Source of the DNA: Microcebus murinus
Taxonomy: Eukaryota > Chordata > Mammalia > Primates > Cheirogaleidae
NCBI RefSeq assembly: GCF_040939455.1
Contig: NC_134124.1
Span: 30,517,138-30,581,137 of the forward strand
Length of the DNA stretch: 64,000 bases
Direction: 5' to 3'
Under the pieces are notes generated by a model. It was not told where the DNA came from, ran no database searches, and was given only the letters and a program-made list of their open reading frames with translations. This document shows, one piece after another, positions 45,521 to 58,500 of this stretch (position 1 is the first letter of the stretch; the number at the start of each line of letters is the position of its first letter). A program made the position numbers and the translations under genes.

Positions 45521-47554
45521 AATACCATGATGGAATAAAAGGGGAAGTGACTACAGGGGGTCATTATAAGGATTATAATGATTCAGCATGACAGGTAAGC
45601 CAAGGATGAAGATGCGAACACCATAGAATCGTAGAATCATTTGGATGCCAACGAGTGTCAAAAAACCCCTGGAGTCAGGGTATCAGAGAGACGTGAGCTA
45701 GGAGGGTAAGCCGTGGCAATTAGAGAGTGGGTTATGTGAAACTGAGATTGAGAACAAGTTGTAGTTATCATGGCATGGCCATGAGCATGAGTTGCTCAGC
45801 TGGAGGCAAGATAAAGTCAGTGGCAAACCCAATTCAAAGAAATGAAAGTCAAGATTTTGTAAGAATTGCTTATGTGTATACCAAACTGTCTATGCCTGTG
45901 GACAGGAGGAGTACCAAGTAAGTGACAGAGAGCAAAGAGTCGACATTGTACAGAAATGGAGAATTGGGAGTGAAATAGAGTTGTCAGTGAATGATAGCAA
46001 GAATGACAGTTGATGTGTGATATAATCTGATGGCAATAGATGTAACGCTGAGGATGTCTAACGAACTTTGAGGAACCATGGTCTACCAGTGACAAGGAGC
46101 AGTATGTACCTCTGTCACATCTTCAGTGCCAGTGGTATGAGGGTGCAGGGAAGAAAAACTGCCCCACCTTCGACTACTTCAGGGCAAGTAGTGTCCTGAT
46201 GAAGATCAAGATTTCCACTGAAGCAAGAATATGAAATGAGCATTTGGAGAAGTGTTTGAGATTTTTTTTTATTAGTGACTGAAATACAGAAGTATAATAG
46301 ACATAAGAAGGATAAAAGCAGACAGTGAAGTCCAGGCTTTGACTGTTAAGAGGTAGGGAGGGATGGATCTCTGGAACCTCTCTTAATCCCTGATGATGGG
46401 ATTAGGAGGACAGCAAAGGTATGGTTCAGTCTTGGTGGACTGCTTCACTATTGATCCAGGAGAAACAGTCCCAATCCATTTCTCAATAAAGGCAATGATC
46501 AACTTACGATGTTGGACAAGTTATAGAATCTTCCTTTAGTGTAAAGAATTGGGTGTCCTTGGGCAGTGTAGAGGGAAAGGAGAAACATTTTCCAATGCAC
46601 TGTGAGAAATCTTAAGGATAGGGATCACATCTTACTCATGTGTGTTCTAATGTCTAGCACGTTGCTTGTCAGAATGAGTCACAAAACTCTGGGAGGGAGG
46701 AAGGGAGAATAGAAGAGAAGATAGAACAGTGAAGGAAGAAAAAAAGAAAGGAAAATAGAAAGGCAAACTCAAAAAGATGAAAGATTAGTGAGTATACATT
46801 TGTAAAAACCACACTCAGTAGGAGACCTAAGTCTTCGTTCATTTGATTTAACAAAGTTTGTCTCAAAATAATCACAAAGAATATTGTAAGCCTGAAAATT
46901 AACTAAAATTAGAAAATTAACTAAAGAAAAGAAAATGACAGTGTTTTAGAGATCATTGCAATCCACTTTATAAAGCAATGTATGGAAACCATGAAAGATA
47001 CGTATTATTGCAAACAATGTTAAGTGTGTGTGTATCCATGGGTTGAGGTGCAAATGACCCTTCTCATTATGAAGAGTAATAACCTTCTCACTTGAAGAGG
47101 TGAATGACCTGCGGAATTAACAACACAATGAGGAAGGGGTGAAGAGAACAACAGCAAAAACATTTCATACATTCTAAAAAAGGACATATATAACAGTGCA
47201 AGATAGTGTTTCCATTCCTGTTGAAATGGTAGGTTAAAAAATGGAATCTGTACTTTGAAGATATCATAATGACAACTTGATCTTGTATATCTTTGTTTAC
47301 TTCTATGAAAGTTGAGTCAAGAAAAAGCAGGCTCTGAAACATAACTCAGGATCATTTTCTGTAGAATCCACTAAGTGGGCTTCAGTGCTTTAAAACTATC
47401 AAAGATTTCTATCACTATCTCTCCTAGGTAAACTGTGCCTGTATCCATGACCATGACCCTCTTTCAACTTCGATATGTTTTTATGAAGAAAATTCAATAA
47501 CTATATACACTCCATACACTATAATGGGAGAGGCCAGGGGCTTACTTAGAAAAA
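45521..47554. other. Intron with little recognisable structure
   Basis: 45560-46120 has the purine-rich style of antisense L2 DNA but I cannot anchor it. 46600-46680 has a weak resemblance to an L2 3' end ('gatcacatcttactcatgtg', 'aatgtctagcacgttgcttg'). No gene seen. Confidence 0.4.
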
Positions 47555-47650
47555 AGTCTAGAGACCTGGATTCTTGTCCTAGCTCTGGCACTAACTAGCT
47601 ATATGGCTAGGAGTAACAGACTTAATCTTTCTAGGTGTCAATATCATTAT
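47555..47650 (+). mobile_element. MIR SINE fragment, first of a tandem pair
   Basis: 'gagacctggattcttgtcct', 'agctctggcactaactagct' and 'cttaatctttctaggtgtca' are sense MIR. Confidence 0.8.
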
Positions 47651-47669
47651 TTTTTAACATGAACACATT

Positions 47670-47935
47670 AGAGGCAGGGTGGCATGGGTATTAAATGCAG
47701 AAATTTTAGAGTCAGATAGACAAGTGTTTGAGTCTTAGTTCTGCCCTGTATCAGCTCCATGACCATGACAGTTTACCACTAAGCTCTCAAAACCCTGATT
47801 TCCTCTGTAAAACGGGGATAATAAGTTGTACTTCTCTTTTATTGTTTTTATGATTATTGAATGAATTGAGATAGTGGATCAGCTCTTAGCAAAGTGCCTG
47901 GCACATAGCAAACAATCCATGCACAATACCGATTA
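47670..47935 (+). mobile_element. MIR SINE, nearly full length, second of a tandem pair
   Basis: A head-to-tail second MIR follows: 'gcagggtggcatgggtatta' (head), 'gagtcagatagacaagtgtt', 'tcctctgtaaaacggggata', 'tgaatgaattgagatagtgg' and 'agtgcctggcacatagcaaa'. Confidence 0.9.
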
Positions 47936-48637
47936 TTTTTCATATTACTACTGTTGTTAAAATAATTTTCTTTGTTGCCGTATTTAATCAATTTAAACTG
48001 CTGTTAAGGTTCATAGATTTATCACGTGCAAATGATTAAACGTGATTACTGTCTCTTCTTCATAACCCTTGACTATCAGGTCCTTGGGCAGAATTGATCC
48101 TACACTAAAGGCAATGGGGATTGGATAATTTTCACTTACAGTGGCCACCTTCTTTTTCTGGGAGCCTGTCACAAGTGGGAGGTCTGCCTTGTATATCAAA
48201 AAAGAATTCTAGAAGGTGATTTCAATTTTTGCTTTCATTTTGTTCTTCAAGGAAATGGAGTTAAATATTAATTAAGAAGTCTAATCCAGTAAATATAGAG
48301 ATGCAGCCATCCTAGACTTACAGAGTTTATGATAAAAGGAGCTGTGAAAGGGATCAAAGCCAATAATAAGCTCAGATGAGCAGAGTGAGGAGCCGAGCGA
48401 GAGACACAGGATCAAAATATGCAAGAAGGCCAATTGTGGGCCGCAGAGCAGAGAGAGCCTTTAACTACAGGAGGACCCATCAGCGTCACTCATTCTGCAC
48501 ACAAGCCATCAAACATTTATTGAATATCTACTACATGCTGAGAACTGGAAATACCAAGACAAATTTCACATAATCCCTGCCCTCAAGTAACTCACATCCT
48601 GGCAGGAGGAAAGAGACCTAAATGGAGACCGGAGGTA
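47936..48637. other. Unique intron plus unassigned dispersed-repeat phrase
   Basis: No gene. 48505-48605 ('catcaaacatttattgaata', 'tccctgccctcaagtaactc') has the style of a common old interspersed repeat that I could not name. Confidence 0.4.
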
Positions 48638-48835
48638 GAATAGCATGGTAATTAAACAGGTTTCTTTGGAATGAGACTGTTAAAGCTGACTTCTGTCACA
48701 TCCTAGCTTTTGGAACGTAGAAAATGACTTCATCTCTCTGAGCCTGAGTTTCCTTCACGGGCAAAATGGAAGTACCTACTTATAGATTTGGTGAGATGAG
48801 TAAAATGTCAAATGGGCTCCATGTGACACTGACTA
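48638..48835 (+). mobile_element. MIR SINE
   Basis: 'gaatagcatggtaattaaac', 'tctctctgagcctgagtttc', 'gggcaaaatggaagtaccta' and 'ggtgagatgagtaaaatgtc' follow the sense MIR order. Confidence 0.8.
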
Positions 48836-48889
48836 CCTAGTGACTACCTAGTGTTGGCAACGTTCTTACATATTATTTCATAACTGAAG

Positions 48890-50080
48890 GTTGCACAGAG
48901 AAGTCACTGTTCAGGCTGGGCTTTCAGCTAGAGGAAGGTTGTACCAGGTAGGAAGTAGAATAGATGAAATTGTAAGCTAAGACTACAATGACACGGTGAA
49001 TTCACATACTGGAATGGTGGGGAAATAAAAAAACCAATCCTATCAGAGAGGACGGAATGGTGAGGTGGGAGAGAAATTGGAAGTGAACAAGGAGAAAACT
49101 GGAAAGTTCACACTGTGCCAACTTTTGGAAAACTTAGAATTGCACAGCAAAGTGTTTTGACTTTACTAACTACTCAAATGGAGTCCACCAAAGGTGATGA
49201 ACAAAAGAGTGACTTGATTAAATTTACGTTTAGAAAAGTCATTCTAAATGTGGAATCCATACTGGGAGAAAGGGGACTTGAGTCACAAAGAAGAATTCAA
49301 AAGCTAAGAGCTGATAATGGGCCCATTTGGGCAGTGAGGGTGGTGGGAAGGAACACGGTGGAGGGAGGTTTTGGAGGCCACTTGACAATGCTTAGCAACT
49401 GGTCTGAGTGGGCAGAGGAGGGTTCATAAGGAGAAAGAAGATTCTGGGGTGATTTTAAGAAGCATGAGGTCAGCAGAAGGTCAACAAATGAGATAGAGGT
49501 GAGGAGGAGAACATCTGGCTGCCAAGCAAGAAGTTTGGTTTTGGAAAATATTGAGTATAGATTTTTTTTGGACTTCCATGTAAGGATGTTAAATAGGCAC
49601 TTGGAAATGGTTTAATGGAAATAAGACTGAGTGTGAACCTGGGGCTAAAGATAAGGAAAGGCTATCCATAGGTTGTAATTGGGGCTACATCGGGAGTGAG
49701 AGGTCTGGCAGAGGGAACATAGAGAGGGACCCAGCCCAATGACAAAATCCTAGATATACTGCATTTTGGGGGTGGGGGAGGGGCAAGGCAAGGAAGATGA
49801 GTCAGCAAAGAGATGGAGAAAGAATACTTAGAGAGAAGAGGGGTGAATCTGTCCTCTTCTTGGAAGAAGAGACTATAAAGAAGGGAAAGATCAACTGTGC
49901 CATAAGCCACAAAGAGTTTAATTAGGATGAAGAATAAGGAAAGACCTTTGGATTTGACATTGATAAGATGCGATGGAACATTCTGGAGTGAGTCAGTTGC
50001 AGATATCTGGTTGAAAGAGCTGATGACAAGGAGGGTGTCAAGGAAATAGAAGCAGAGAGTGGACATTACACCCTGGATGT
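48890..50080 (-). mobile_element. L2 LINE (reverse), tentative long copy
   Basis: The purine-rich text has antisense-L2 phrases: 'gagtgacttgattaaattta' (equivalent to the consensus gagtgacatgatctg box), 'aggcacttggaaatggttta', 'gggaaagatcaactgtgcca' and 'acctttggatttgacattga'. These are in the right order but heavily diverged. Confidence 0.5.
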
Positions 50081-50957
50081 AAGTAAAGACCCTGCATCTC
50101 CTGTACTAGTGCCTCGTTGCAGTAAATAATCTAACCTTGCTGTGTCTAGTTTGAAGTTTTCAACTTAAAGGAGTGATGCTAAATGATAGTATTCACCATA
50201 TTCTGTCCAAGAGAACCTTGATCTAGATCAAGGGTGCTTATGGAGAAGAGCTGATGTACAAATTAGAATTCTAAAAATTGCATCTTCTGAGAACCATGGG
50301 CAGTCAGTAAGATTATTCTCATAATCTATATAGCATTTAAAGATTATTATAAAACAGGAAGTCCTTAATTTTTTAAAAGGACAGAGTAGAAAATGTTCTG
50401 AATAATTATAAGTAAAGCATTTTACTTAAAAATGTAGCTTCTCTGCAAGTTTACAAGTGAATGTTAATCAAAAGCACTGCCCTCCCTGATGTAGTTACTC
50501 AGAAGCTGCACCAGACTGTGGATGATAAATAGGCTTCGGTGATCTATTTTAAATTAAATAATATTTTTTTTTAATTGGAGGAAACCCTGACTTTTGAGAT
50601 TTAGATGTGGGAGTGAATTTTCCTATCAGAACACTGATATTCCAAATTTTGAGAAATGGCAAAAAAGCCACTGACAAAATTAGTTGTTGTTTTTTTTTTT
50701 AGTAGTTTGTTTGAGTTGTCATTAATTGTAACTTCAGCAGCCTTTCTTTAGGAAAGTAAAGTGAAGAACAGCCATGATTAGAGGGTATACTCTCCTTCCC
50801 ACTCCATTTCACACCCTCAACCAGCAAATGCACAGTTAATGGCCCTTCCCTCCTTTCTTTTGATCCTTTCATTGTTATATAGTCCTGTAGCTTTGTAAAT
50901 AATCCCATTAAAATGAGGCAAGATTGGCAGTACCATATTTCAAAAGAAGAGAAGCAG
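50081..50957. other. Unique intronic sequence, no feature recognised
   Basis: No gene or confident repeat seen. Confidence 0.45.
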
Positions 50958-51150
50958 TTAAAGCTTAGGTTTTGGCTTCAGACAGACCTGGCTTTGAATC
51001 CCACCTTCTTCCACTTAAAAGCCAGGTGGTCCACCAATTTCTTAAAATGTTCCTGAGATTCTCTTTTGTCAACAGTAAAATGACAAAACAGAACATAGAT
51101 ACCCATTCTACAAGGTTGTTGTGCAGATTACTTGACCTCATACGTCATAT
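50958..51150 (+). mobile_element. MIR SINE
   Basis: 'ggttttggcttcagacagac', 'ctggctttgaatcccacctt', 'aacagtaaaatgacaaaaca' and 'ctacaaggttgttgtgcaga' give a clear sense MIR. Confidence 0.85.
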
Positions 51151-51727
51151 TGGTACTGTATCTTCCTTATGCTCTATTCTCAACCAAGAGGTAACATCGT
51201 AATTATAGAGAGAAACAATTACCCCTGAAAAATCCCTTAAACTGGTTCTAAAGCAGAAAATGTATAGTTTTATGTATACAATTCTATACAGTGACAAGTA
51301 TGTATAAAGGTTTAAAGCTTACAGTAATACACGGAATCTAATAATGTGAGCATGCACCCAATGTGGAGGTATTTGGTGTTCTGAGGCACACAGACTGTGA
51401 GAGTGAGGGGAACCCACAAGCCTGACTTATAAACAGGTTCACATCTCCTGCCCCACGCCACTGCAGAAGCATAGATTCCCTCACATGAGAGAATTCTCCA
51501 GTAAATCAGAATGGAATATGGTGCTAAGCCAAAGGCAAACTGTGGTTCCTAACACATAACAAACACTAAATAAATAGCTAATAGTATTATTTTTAATGTA
51601 TTTTGTTCTCCTAATAGAAAAGATTTTCAAGCAAAAATGGCTGTATAGCTTAAGAAGGGTCTAAAGAGACTTCTTCAGAGACAGCAGCATCAGAACCATG
51701 AGACATGCAGCCTTTTTGCCTAATTCA

Positions 51728-51773
51728 CGTTTGGGCGACCAGACTTAGATGACGCGACGATCGGGATGTGACG
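51728..51773. other. Compact CpG cluster in CpG-poor intron
   Basis: Seven CpG dinucleotides fall within 46 bases, including GACGCGACGATCGG, while hundreds of bases on either side have almost none. It includes TGACG, the half-site of CREB/ATF factors, and the later GTGACGGG. Function unknown. Confidence 0.6.
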
Positions 51774-52027
51774 GGTTGCACTGTGATCATTGAGTTAAGT
51801 TTGGTCTCTCTCTGGTCTTCTGGGAGACTTATGAAAGGAGCATATGCTTAAAGCTAACACATAGGAAGGCCTAAAAGCTCCAAATTGTGCAGCTTTTGGT
51901 GGATTTGAGGTAAACCCTTTACAAGGAACAAGGGAGAATGGATTTGGTTATGATTCTAGTTCCTTTCCTTGATGAAGATTTATCAGCTTAGGAATTGTAT
52001 GTCTGTGTGCACATATGCAAGTGTGTG

Positions 52028-52030
<3 letters not shown>

Positions 52031-52067
<37 letters not shown>
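52031..52067. repeat. (GT)18 microsatellite
   Basis: An uninterrupted GT tract, preceded by an imperfect GTGTGTGCAT unit. Potential Z-DNA and likely polymorphic. Confidence 0.97.
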
Positions 52068-52068
<1 letters not shown>

Positions 52069-53644
52069 TGGTTTTTAATTTTGGTTAATAAACAAAATTG
52101 CCTTAATTCATCCCTGATGTTGAGAGAATAATACTTATACATTTGGGTGGCTTGTGACTGCTTCCTCAAAGATGATTTTTGGGATGCCAAACCGAGCTGA
52201 AATGTCTGCCATCCTTGATTTTTGGTAGTGAAATACGAACAGTTTGAAGTAGCCTCAAGACAAAACATAAGTCAATGTTAGCCATAGCTTACTTGTGCTA
52301 TGCTAATATATTTGCCATAGGCAAGAAGTACTTCTAAATATTAAACTAACTTTAAATCATTAGTTGAAATGTCTGTATATTCCTTCTAATAATTTCGCCA
52401 GCTTAGACTTTGTCTTGATGTTTCACAGGTCTTCACATCTTCCATCTGAAAGTATGGGTCATGGTAGACAGACACAACAAAAAACTTTTATGAAATTTTT
52501 AAAAATGGGATTGGAAGATCCTAAAATCTTGCTCGAGTGCTCTGCTGTTGATTTCTCCAAGGAGTAAAACACACGTGGCAACTTCTTCAGAAAGAACATA
52601 TTAAAGTTGAAGTATAAGGATTTTTAGATCAAAAGGATAATGATTTTTTAAAATCTTTACTATGTGATAAATTATTCTGAAGGCATTATAAAGATGTACA
52701 AGCTTGACACTAGGGAATAACACAGAAAGTTGGTGGTAACTTTGAAATTAGTATAGACGTAATGCTAACCTCCTTCCAGCCTTGGTCAAGTTTGTTTATA
52801 GCATGACACAACTACTGTTTTTTAAAAGAGTAATTTTCTTAGCATTAAAGCATTTTCCTTTCATTTTTAAGAACAGCTGCATGTTCTAAAACATGCGAAG
52901 CACGATGCCCTCACCGAGTTTCCCCCTGTATAAAAATAATGGTTTAATTGAGAATTGTCGATTATTTCTATTCTTAACTTTCATGAAGAAACCGACACCT
53001 AAATTTTAAACCAATTTAACTCCCAAGTTGTGCCATCTGTGCTGCTCTCCTCTTGTCTCTAGGCCAAGAGACTGTCATTAAACTTGAGGATGGATAGAGG
53101 AAACAAGAGTAGCAGAAAGAGGCACTGGAGTGTTTGAGGGGTTCCAGGGGAGATGAAAGGCCTATGAAATTGGAGAATTTTCCAGTGCGTTTCCCTGAGA
53201 AAGCACTAATGGTGGTGATTTGGTGTTATGAAAAATGACCAACTATCCATCCACTTAGGGTAAGATCAGAAGATCCTTCATTAGAGTAGGTGCTGGATTC
53301 CCAATAGCAAATGATATAATTGACAGTCATTTGGGTCTCACTCAAGGTGTGTTCAACCTAGTTAAAATGGGAAGGCTCTGGTGTAGCCTCAAGAGAGTTA
53401 AAGCTTCGAAGGAAGCCCTTTTAACTACTTTCATTCGTAAGGCCACAGTGGACTCCTTTGGAAGTTTATCATGATTGCTTTTGCATGAAACTGTATTTTG
53501 CACCATATTTTCCAGTAAAGTTAAACCCATTGCTACTGACTATGGAAATCTACACTGACCCACCCTGTGGGCATTGGTTATCCCCTTTCACTTCTTGATG
53601 CCCTTTAGCCATTGCTCATACTTCTTCAAGTTGCTCCTTGACTT

Positions 53645-54085
53645 TTTTTTTGGTAGCAGTGTAATTGAGGTATAATTCATGTAACATGCAATTGACCCAT
53701 ATGAAATATACAATTCAGTGGGTTCTAGTATATTCACAGGATTGTGAAACCTTCAGCACAATTTCAGAACATTTTTACCACTCCAAGAAGAAACCCAAAA
53801 CACTTAGCAATCATTCTCCACTTCCACAGCCCCATGCAGCAACCATCAGTCTATCTTGTCTCTATAGATTTGCATATTCTGAACATTTCATATAAACATA
53901 ATCCTGTAATATGTCATCTTCTGTCACTGTCTTCTTCCACGTAGCACGATGTTCTCAAAGTTCATCCATGCCACAGTTCTTCATTCATTTTTATTGACGA
54001 ATAATATTTCATTGTATGCATATACCATGTTGGTTTTTTCATTCCTCAGTTGATGGATATTTGGATTGTTTCCATTATTGGCTAT
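53645..54085 (-). mobile_element. Old L1 3' UTR fragment (L1ME-like)
   Basis: 'gtaattgaggtataattcat', 'atacaattcagtgggttcta', 'ttctgaacatttcatataaa', 'gttctcaaagttcatccatg' and 'cagttgatggatatttggat' form an ordered reverse L1M 3' UTR. Confidence 0.88.
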
Positions 54086-54109
54086 CCCTTTGATTTTTGA
54101 TCCTTGGCA

Positions 54110-54330
54110 TAGTGTATGATTTCTGAATGGCATGGTGCAAAGATCACAGGCTTTGGAGTTACCTACATTTGTGTGCAAATCTCAGTTCTGCTGATAAGCT
54201 ACAGAACTCTGGTCAATTTATGTGCTTTTGTGATTCTTTATTCCCTCATTTAATATAAATGGGCATTCTATATTGCACCTTTGGCTTGATGTAAGGATTA
54301 AATGAGATAATTATTGCATAATTTTTATTT
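54110..54330 (+). mobile_element. MIR SINE
   Basis: 'gatcacaggctttggagtta', 'caaatctcagttctgctgat' and 'taaggattaaatgagataat' are sense MIR landmarks. It immediately follows the L1 fragment. Confidence 0.82.
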
Positions 54331-55435
54331 CTTGAACAGATAATCACATAATATGAGCCTGCCTTCCCAAAGAGCTCTTATATATTATTTGTAAAAGTAA
54401 TCTGGGTAAAGCCCAGATTTTAATTTTAAATCAAGCAAGTTAAGACTTCAGAGACATCTCTTCATATTGACAGTGTGCTCTGCAACAAATTCAGCGAAGC
54501 TCCATGAGAACTGTTTCTGTTCATCTTTTCCTCACTCAGCATCACCCTATAATCCCAGGAAGTAAACCCCACAAACCTTTACCTTAGATATAACAAAACA
54601 AATCGATACTGACAATCATCCCCACGGCGGAACTAGCAGGAGTCTTCCCATTTTATAGCATTATCTATTGAGGCAAAGATGATGAAATTGATTTGCCAGG
54701 TAATCTAGGATGTCAGAAACCTAAAAACTGAGCCTTTTTACATCTTTAGACCCACTGTGTTGTTTGTCGTGTCCTGTTAAAGCATTCTCCTTTTAATTTC
54801 AACCAGAGAAGAATGTGCAGAACATCAACAGGGCCTTTTAGGGAAGTCAGGGAGCGTGGCTAGAGTTTTCTTTAGTAATGGAGTCGGAGAGTGGCTAGCC
54901 AAGTCTTTAAGTAAAAATGCTACACCTAAATAAATGCTTCTAAATGAGATTGCAGAGAACGAATAGACTCTTGTTTAATTAAATGTACTTGTAAAGTTTG
55001 CTTAGAGTTTGTAGTAATTCACCTTGTCAGTTCTCATCCAGGATGTTTAATGATGGGTTTGCTTTAGTTTCCAAATCAAAATCAGCTTCTCCTTCTTTAC
55101 AGCCTGACATTAGGCACCCTGTGGAAATTGCATTATTCTCCACATGCATATTCATAGAATTAAGTATTATCAATGGACTTAAAGAGCTCAATTATTTTTT
55201 GCAATTGCATGCTCAGTTGCATATGCTGAAGTAGAGTAGATTGAATATTTCAGGGCCTGGCCAAATCCTTGAAATATAAATGTGAATGAATATCAGCAGG
55301 AAACCACCAGCCTTGCTTTATTAGTAGGATTTTTAAGACAATTAGCATCAATATTATCCCTTGATTTATAGTTCACAAAATGTCTTCAATTAGAATGAGC
55401 ACAGTTTTTCTTCACAGAAAAATCTGTGAACAAAA
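54331..55435. other. Unique intronic sequence, no feature recognised
   Basis: No gene or confident repeat seen. Confidence 0.45.
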
Positions 55436-55570
55436 AGCATTTTACAGATGAGGAAACTGATTGCCACCCAAGAAGAATCTCTTATCTAAGATCATGCAGT
55501 TGGTAAGTACTCAAGCAAGACTAGAATCTAGACTTTTCTGACTTCTACTTCTTTAATACATTTTCTGCAT
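55436..55570 (-). mobile_element. MIR SINE fragment
   Basis: 'cattttacagatgaggaaac', 'taagatcatgcagttggtaa' and 'gactagaatctagacttttc' are the reverse MIR core and head. Confidence 0.82.
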
Positions 55571-58500
55571 CCTAATGCTTCCCTGTGGAGTGACTTGTTT
55601 TTTGTATGTTTGAAAGCACCTACCATTCTACCTTTTTATTTTAGCTTGTATATGTGTCATCATGCTGTCATTTTAATGGCCAGGCCACTGAACCCCATGG
55701 ACATTTGATAGTGGACAGAATGCTACATTTCCAGATGCTAGAGTAAATGTAATTCTTGATTAATAATTTAATTTTAAAAATAAGGTGTTTGTTTACAATA
55801 TTAATTAAACATTCAAGGAAAATACACACTAGCAATTCATATGAGAAAACACTGAATGCAAATAGGAAAACAAAAGAAATGAGGATAGGTTAATTCTATA
55901 TGCATTTAAAATGTACCACCTGCTTTGCCCTTGCTTCTGGAACATTCAGGTTCATCATTTTTTTTTTCTGCCATTATTGTCATTGTGTTGGATTATTACT
56001 ATGGTTTGTAGAGCTTAGGGACCTTGTGAACAGTGATCTCAAACTCAAATGACTACAAGAACAAGGCAGAAAATAGAAATAACTAGGTGTATGGTGGTTA
56101 CAACAGATGCATGAGTATGTGTTCTGCAAGTGATAGGAACCATAGAGGACTGGGACTTATTATGTACCAGTTAAAGGAGGCATACTATGTTCTGGATGGT
56201 GTTTGTTATCTTGAAATTAGCACAGGATTTTCCCATTTCTTCTGATTTTCCAAGTAAGGCCAGAAGTCAATATAATTTTTTTAAGTTATGATGTCTCTTA
56301 ATATTTGAATTAATTGGATTTAATTAAAGAAAATCCTTTGTAGGGCAAACAAAAAACACAAACTGGCAGGAATTGGCCCACAGGCCATTAATTTTCAACT
56401 TTCACTTGGTGCTTTTTCCTCTCTAGAGCAAAAGCAACCCTATTTAATACTGAGGGGCTAAAAGTGAAAAGAGTTGTCACTATTTACATTCTGATCACAT
56501 CAGTACTCAGAAATTCATGCAATGAATCAGACTGTACCAAACTCTCATTCTTTTTCTGGGGAAACGCTTAAATCCCATTGCATTTCTGTATTCATTCCAT
56601 TGTGGCCCATTGTGGATTTTGTGTTATACTTGAAGACATCAAATCTAGTGAATTTACCCTGAAAACCACACATATTGAAGACAAACTGGAGAAACATGAT
56701 AGAGAAAATAAATTGGTCTCTGCCAAAGTACAATCTCTCAAATCATTTCAATTCCCAAAAGCATGGAGAAGCTTGGAACGGGAGGTGTAAAGGAGTTTAC
56801 TTGGAAAAAGCAATGCAATAGATATATATGTTTGACTTACTTCAGTGTTTGGGTCTGAGTGTTGAATGAACTTGGGATCTTTTGGCAAGAAGCTCTAGCA
56901 GATGACTAATGCTTACTTTCATTGCTCAAGGAATGCCCCCTACTTCTTGATAACAATTCTAAGGTGCCAGAGATTCAGGTGATAAATGACATTTTTATTC
57001 CTGACATGCTACTTTTTATTATATCATTGAGAAATAAAGTTCAATAAGTGACTTCTGATAATACTTACTGCGGTCTTTATGAAAGATCGATTCCATTAAG
57101 TAGGTACATTTCAGTTGCTATTACTTCAAGTGATGCCATAATGTACTTGAAATGCAGTCTTTAGTTAATAATAGCAAGCTTATTGAGTGTATTAGATATG
57201 TGCTAAAGTACTTACTTTTGGGCCAGGTATCAGCCAAGAAATAGCATATTTTTAGACCCGTATGCTTTCCATGTATTTTCCTCCAAAATCTAATGTATAT
57301 GCAATTTAAAAAACACAAACATATGCACAATCATTTGATAGGGTGTGTTATCATTTAGTATATTGAAGAAAGCTCATTGATTAGAACTTGAAAGATGACT
57401 AAGTCATTTGGGAAATACATACGTGATCATGTTATTCACAAAAATGAAATCAAGTCTACCTGCCTACAAATCAGCAATGGCATTTGAAAAGAATTAGGAA
57501 GTACGAATAAGAAACAAAACTAATTATATATTCTAAAAAGAGTTATTGTTACAACAAAGTATAACAGTTGTGTCTGGTAAAGAGGGATGTATACTAACCA
57601 AAAACAGAAATTTGTTTTCTCTCAACTTTCAGTGCTCAAGAAAAAGTGATGAGAATGTCTAGGGAAAACAGAATGGATAAACTTACAAGAAAGTTATAAA
57701 AACAGAACAAGAAACTTCCATATCCTGAAGGGACAATTTTGAAAGTAATTGTGAAATTTTAATAACATAGGGAAGTTCCCATTCATCTATTGTTAAGTTA
57801 ATAAGCAGTCTAAAAGTTGGCCTACACATTATAGAACCAATTAAGCTTAAAAAAAAAAAAACACAGATAAAGTCACATAGAAAGCAGACTGGAAACATGC
57901 TAAAAAAATATTAATAGAAGTATGCATACATAATAGGATTATAGATGATTTTGCCTATGTTGTTCTATTTTTCTGATTTGTTAAATAATAAAAATGTAAT
58001 TCCTTCATATGGAGAAGACATTTTAAGGAAAATTATATTAATAATATTAAACGTGCTTAAGCAATCTTTATTCTAGTAGATCTTTGTGGAGTTTCTTTTA
58101 GCACATTGATAATAAATATCAGTTGTATCAGTGAACCATGATGGAATTTTTAAGACTAATGATGATATTTCACAGTAGAATTTTCTTGTAGGGTTTTACT
58201 TCTGTTAGTTTTTTGTTTCTTTTTTTTTTAAGGTAAAAGATTATGTCATAAGGAAAATATCAAAGAAAAATTTAGGACAGAATTTTGTAATTAATATTAT
58301 TTTTATCATCCAACTAAACAAAGTAGAAATTCTATGGTTTCATCATGACATAGCTACATTGGTTTAGCCTGAACTTCTCTCTACCATCAGAAAATAAAAT
58401 TCCTACATCTTCAGAATGGAGAGTGTAGAAATATCTGTGGACAGCATGAAATTCTTACAGTGAATACCTCCAAGACATAATGTCAGATATGGTTAATCAG

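Larger units (their letters stand above)
51151..53640. other. Mostly unique intron; includes CpG cluster and TG repeat
   Basis: No gene recognised. The short CpG cluster (51728-51773) and the TG microsatellite are listed separately. 52880-53000 is non-repetitive and may be conserved, but this is unproven. Confidence 0.4.
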
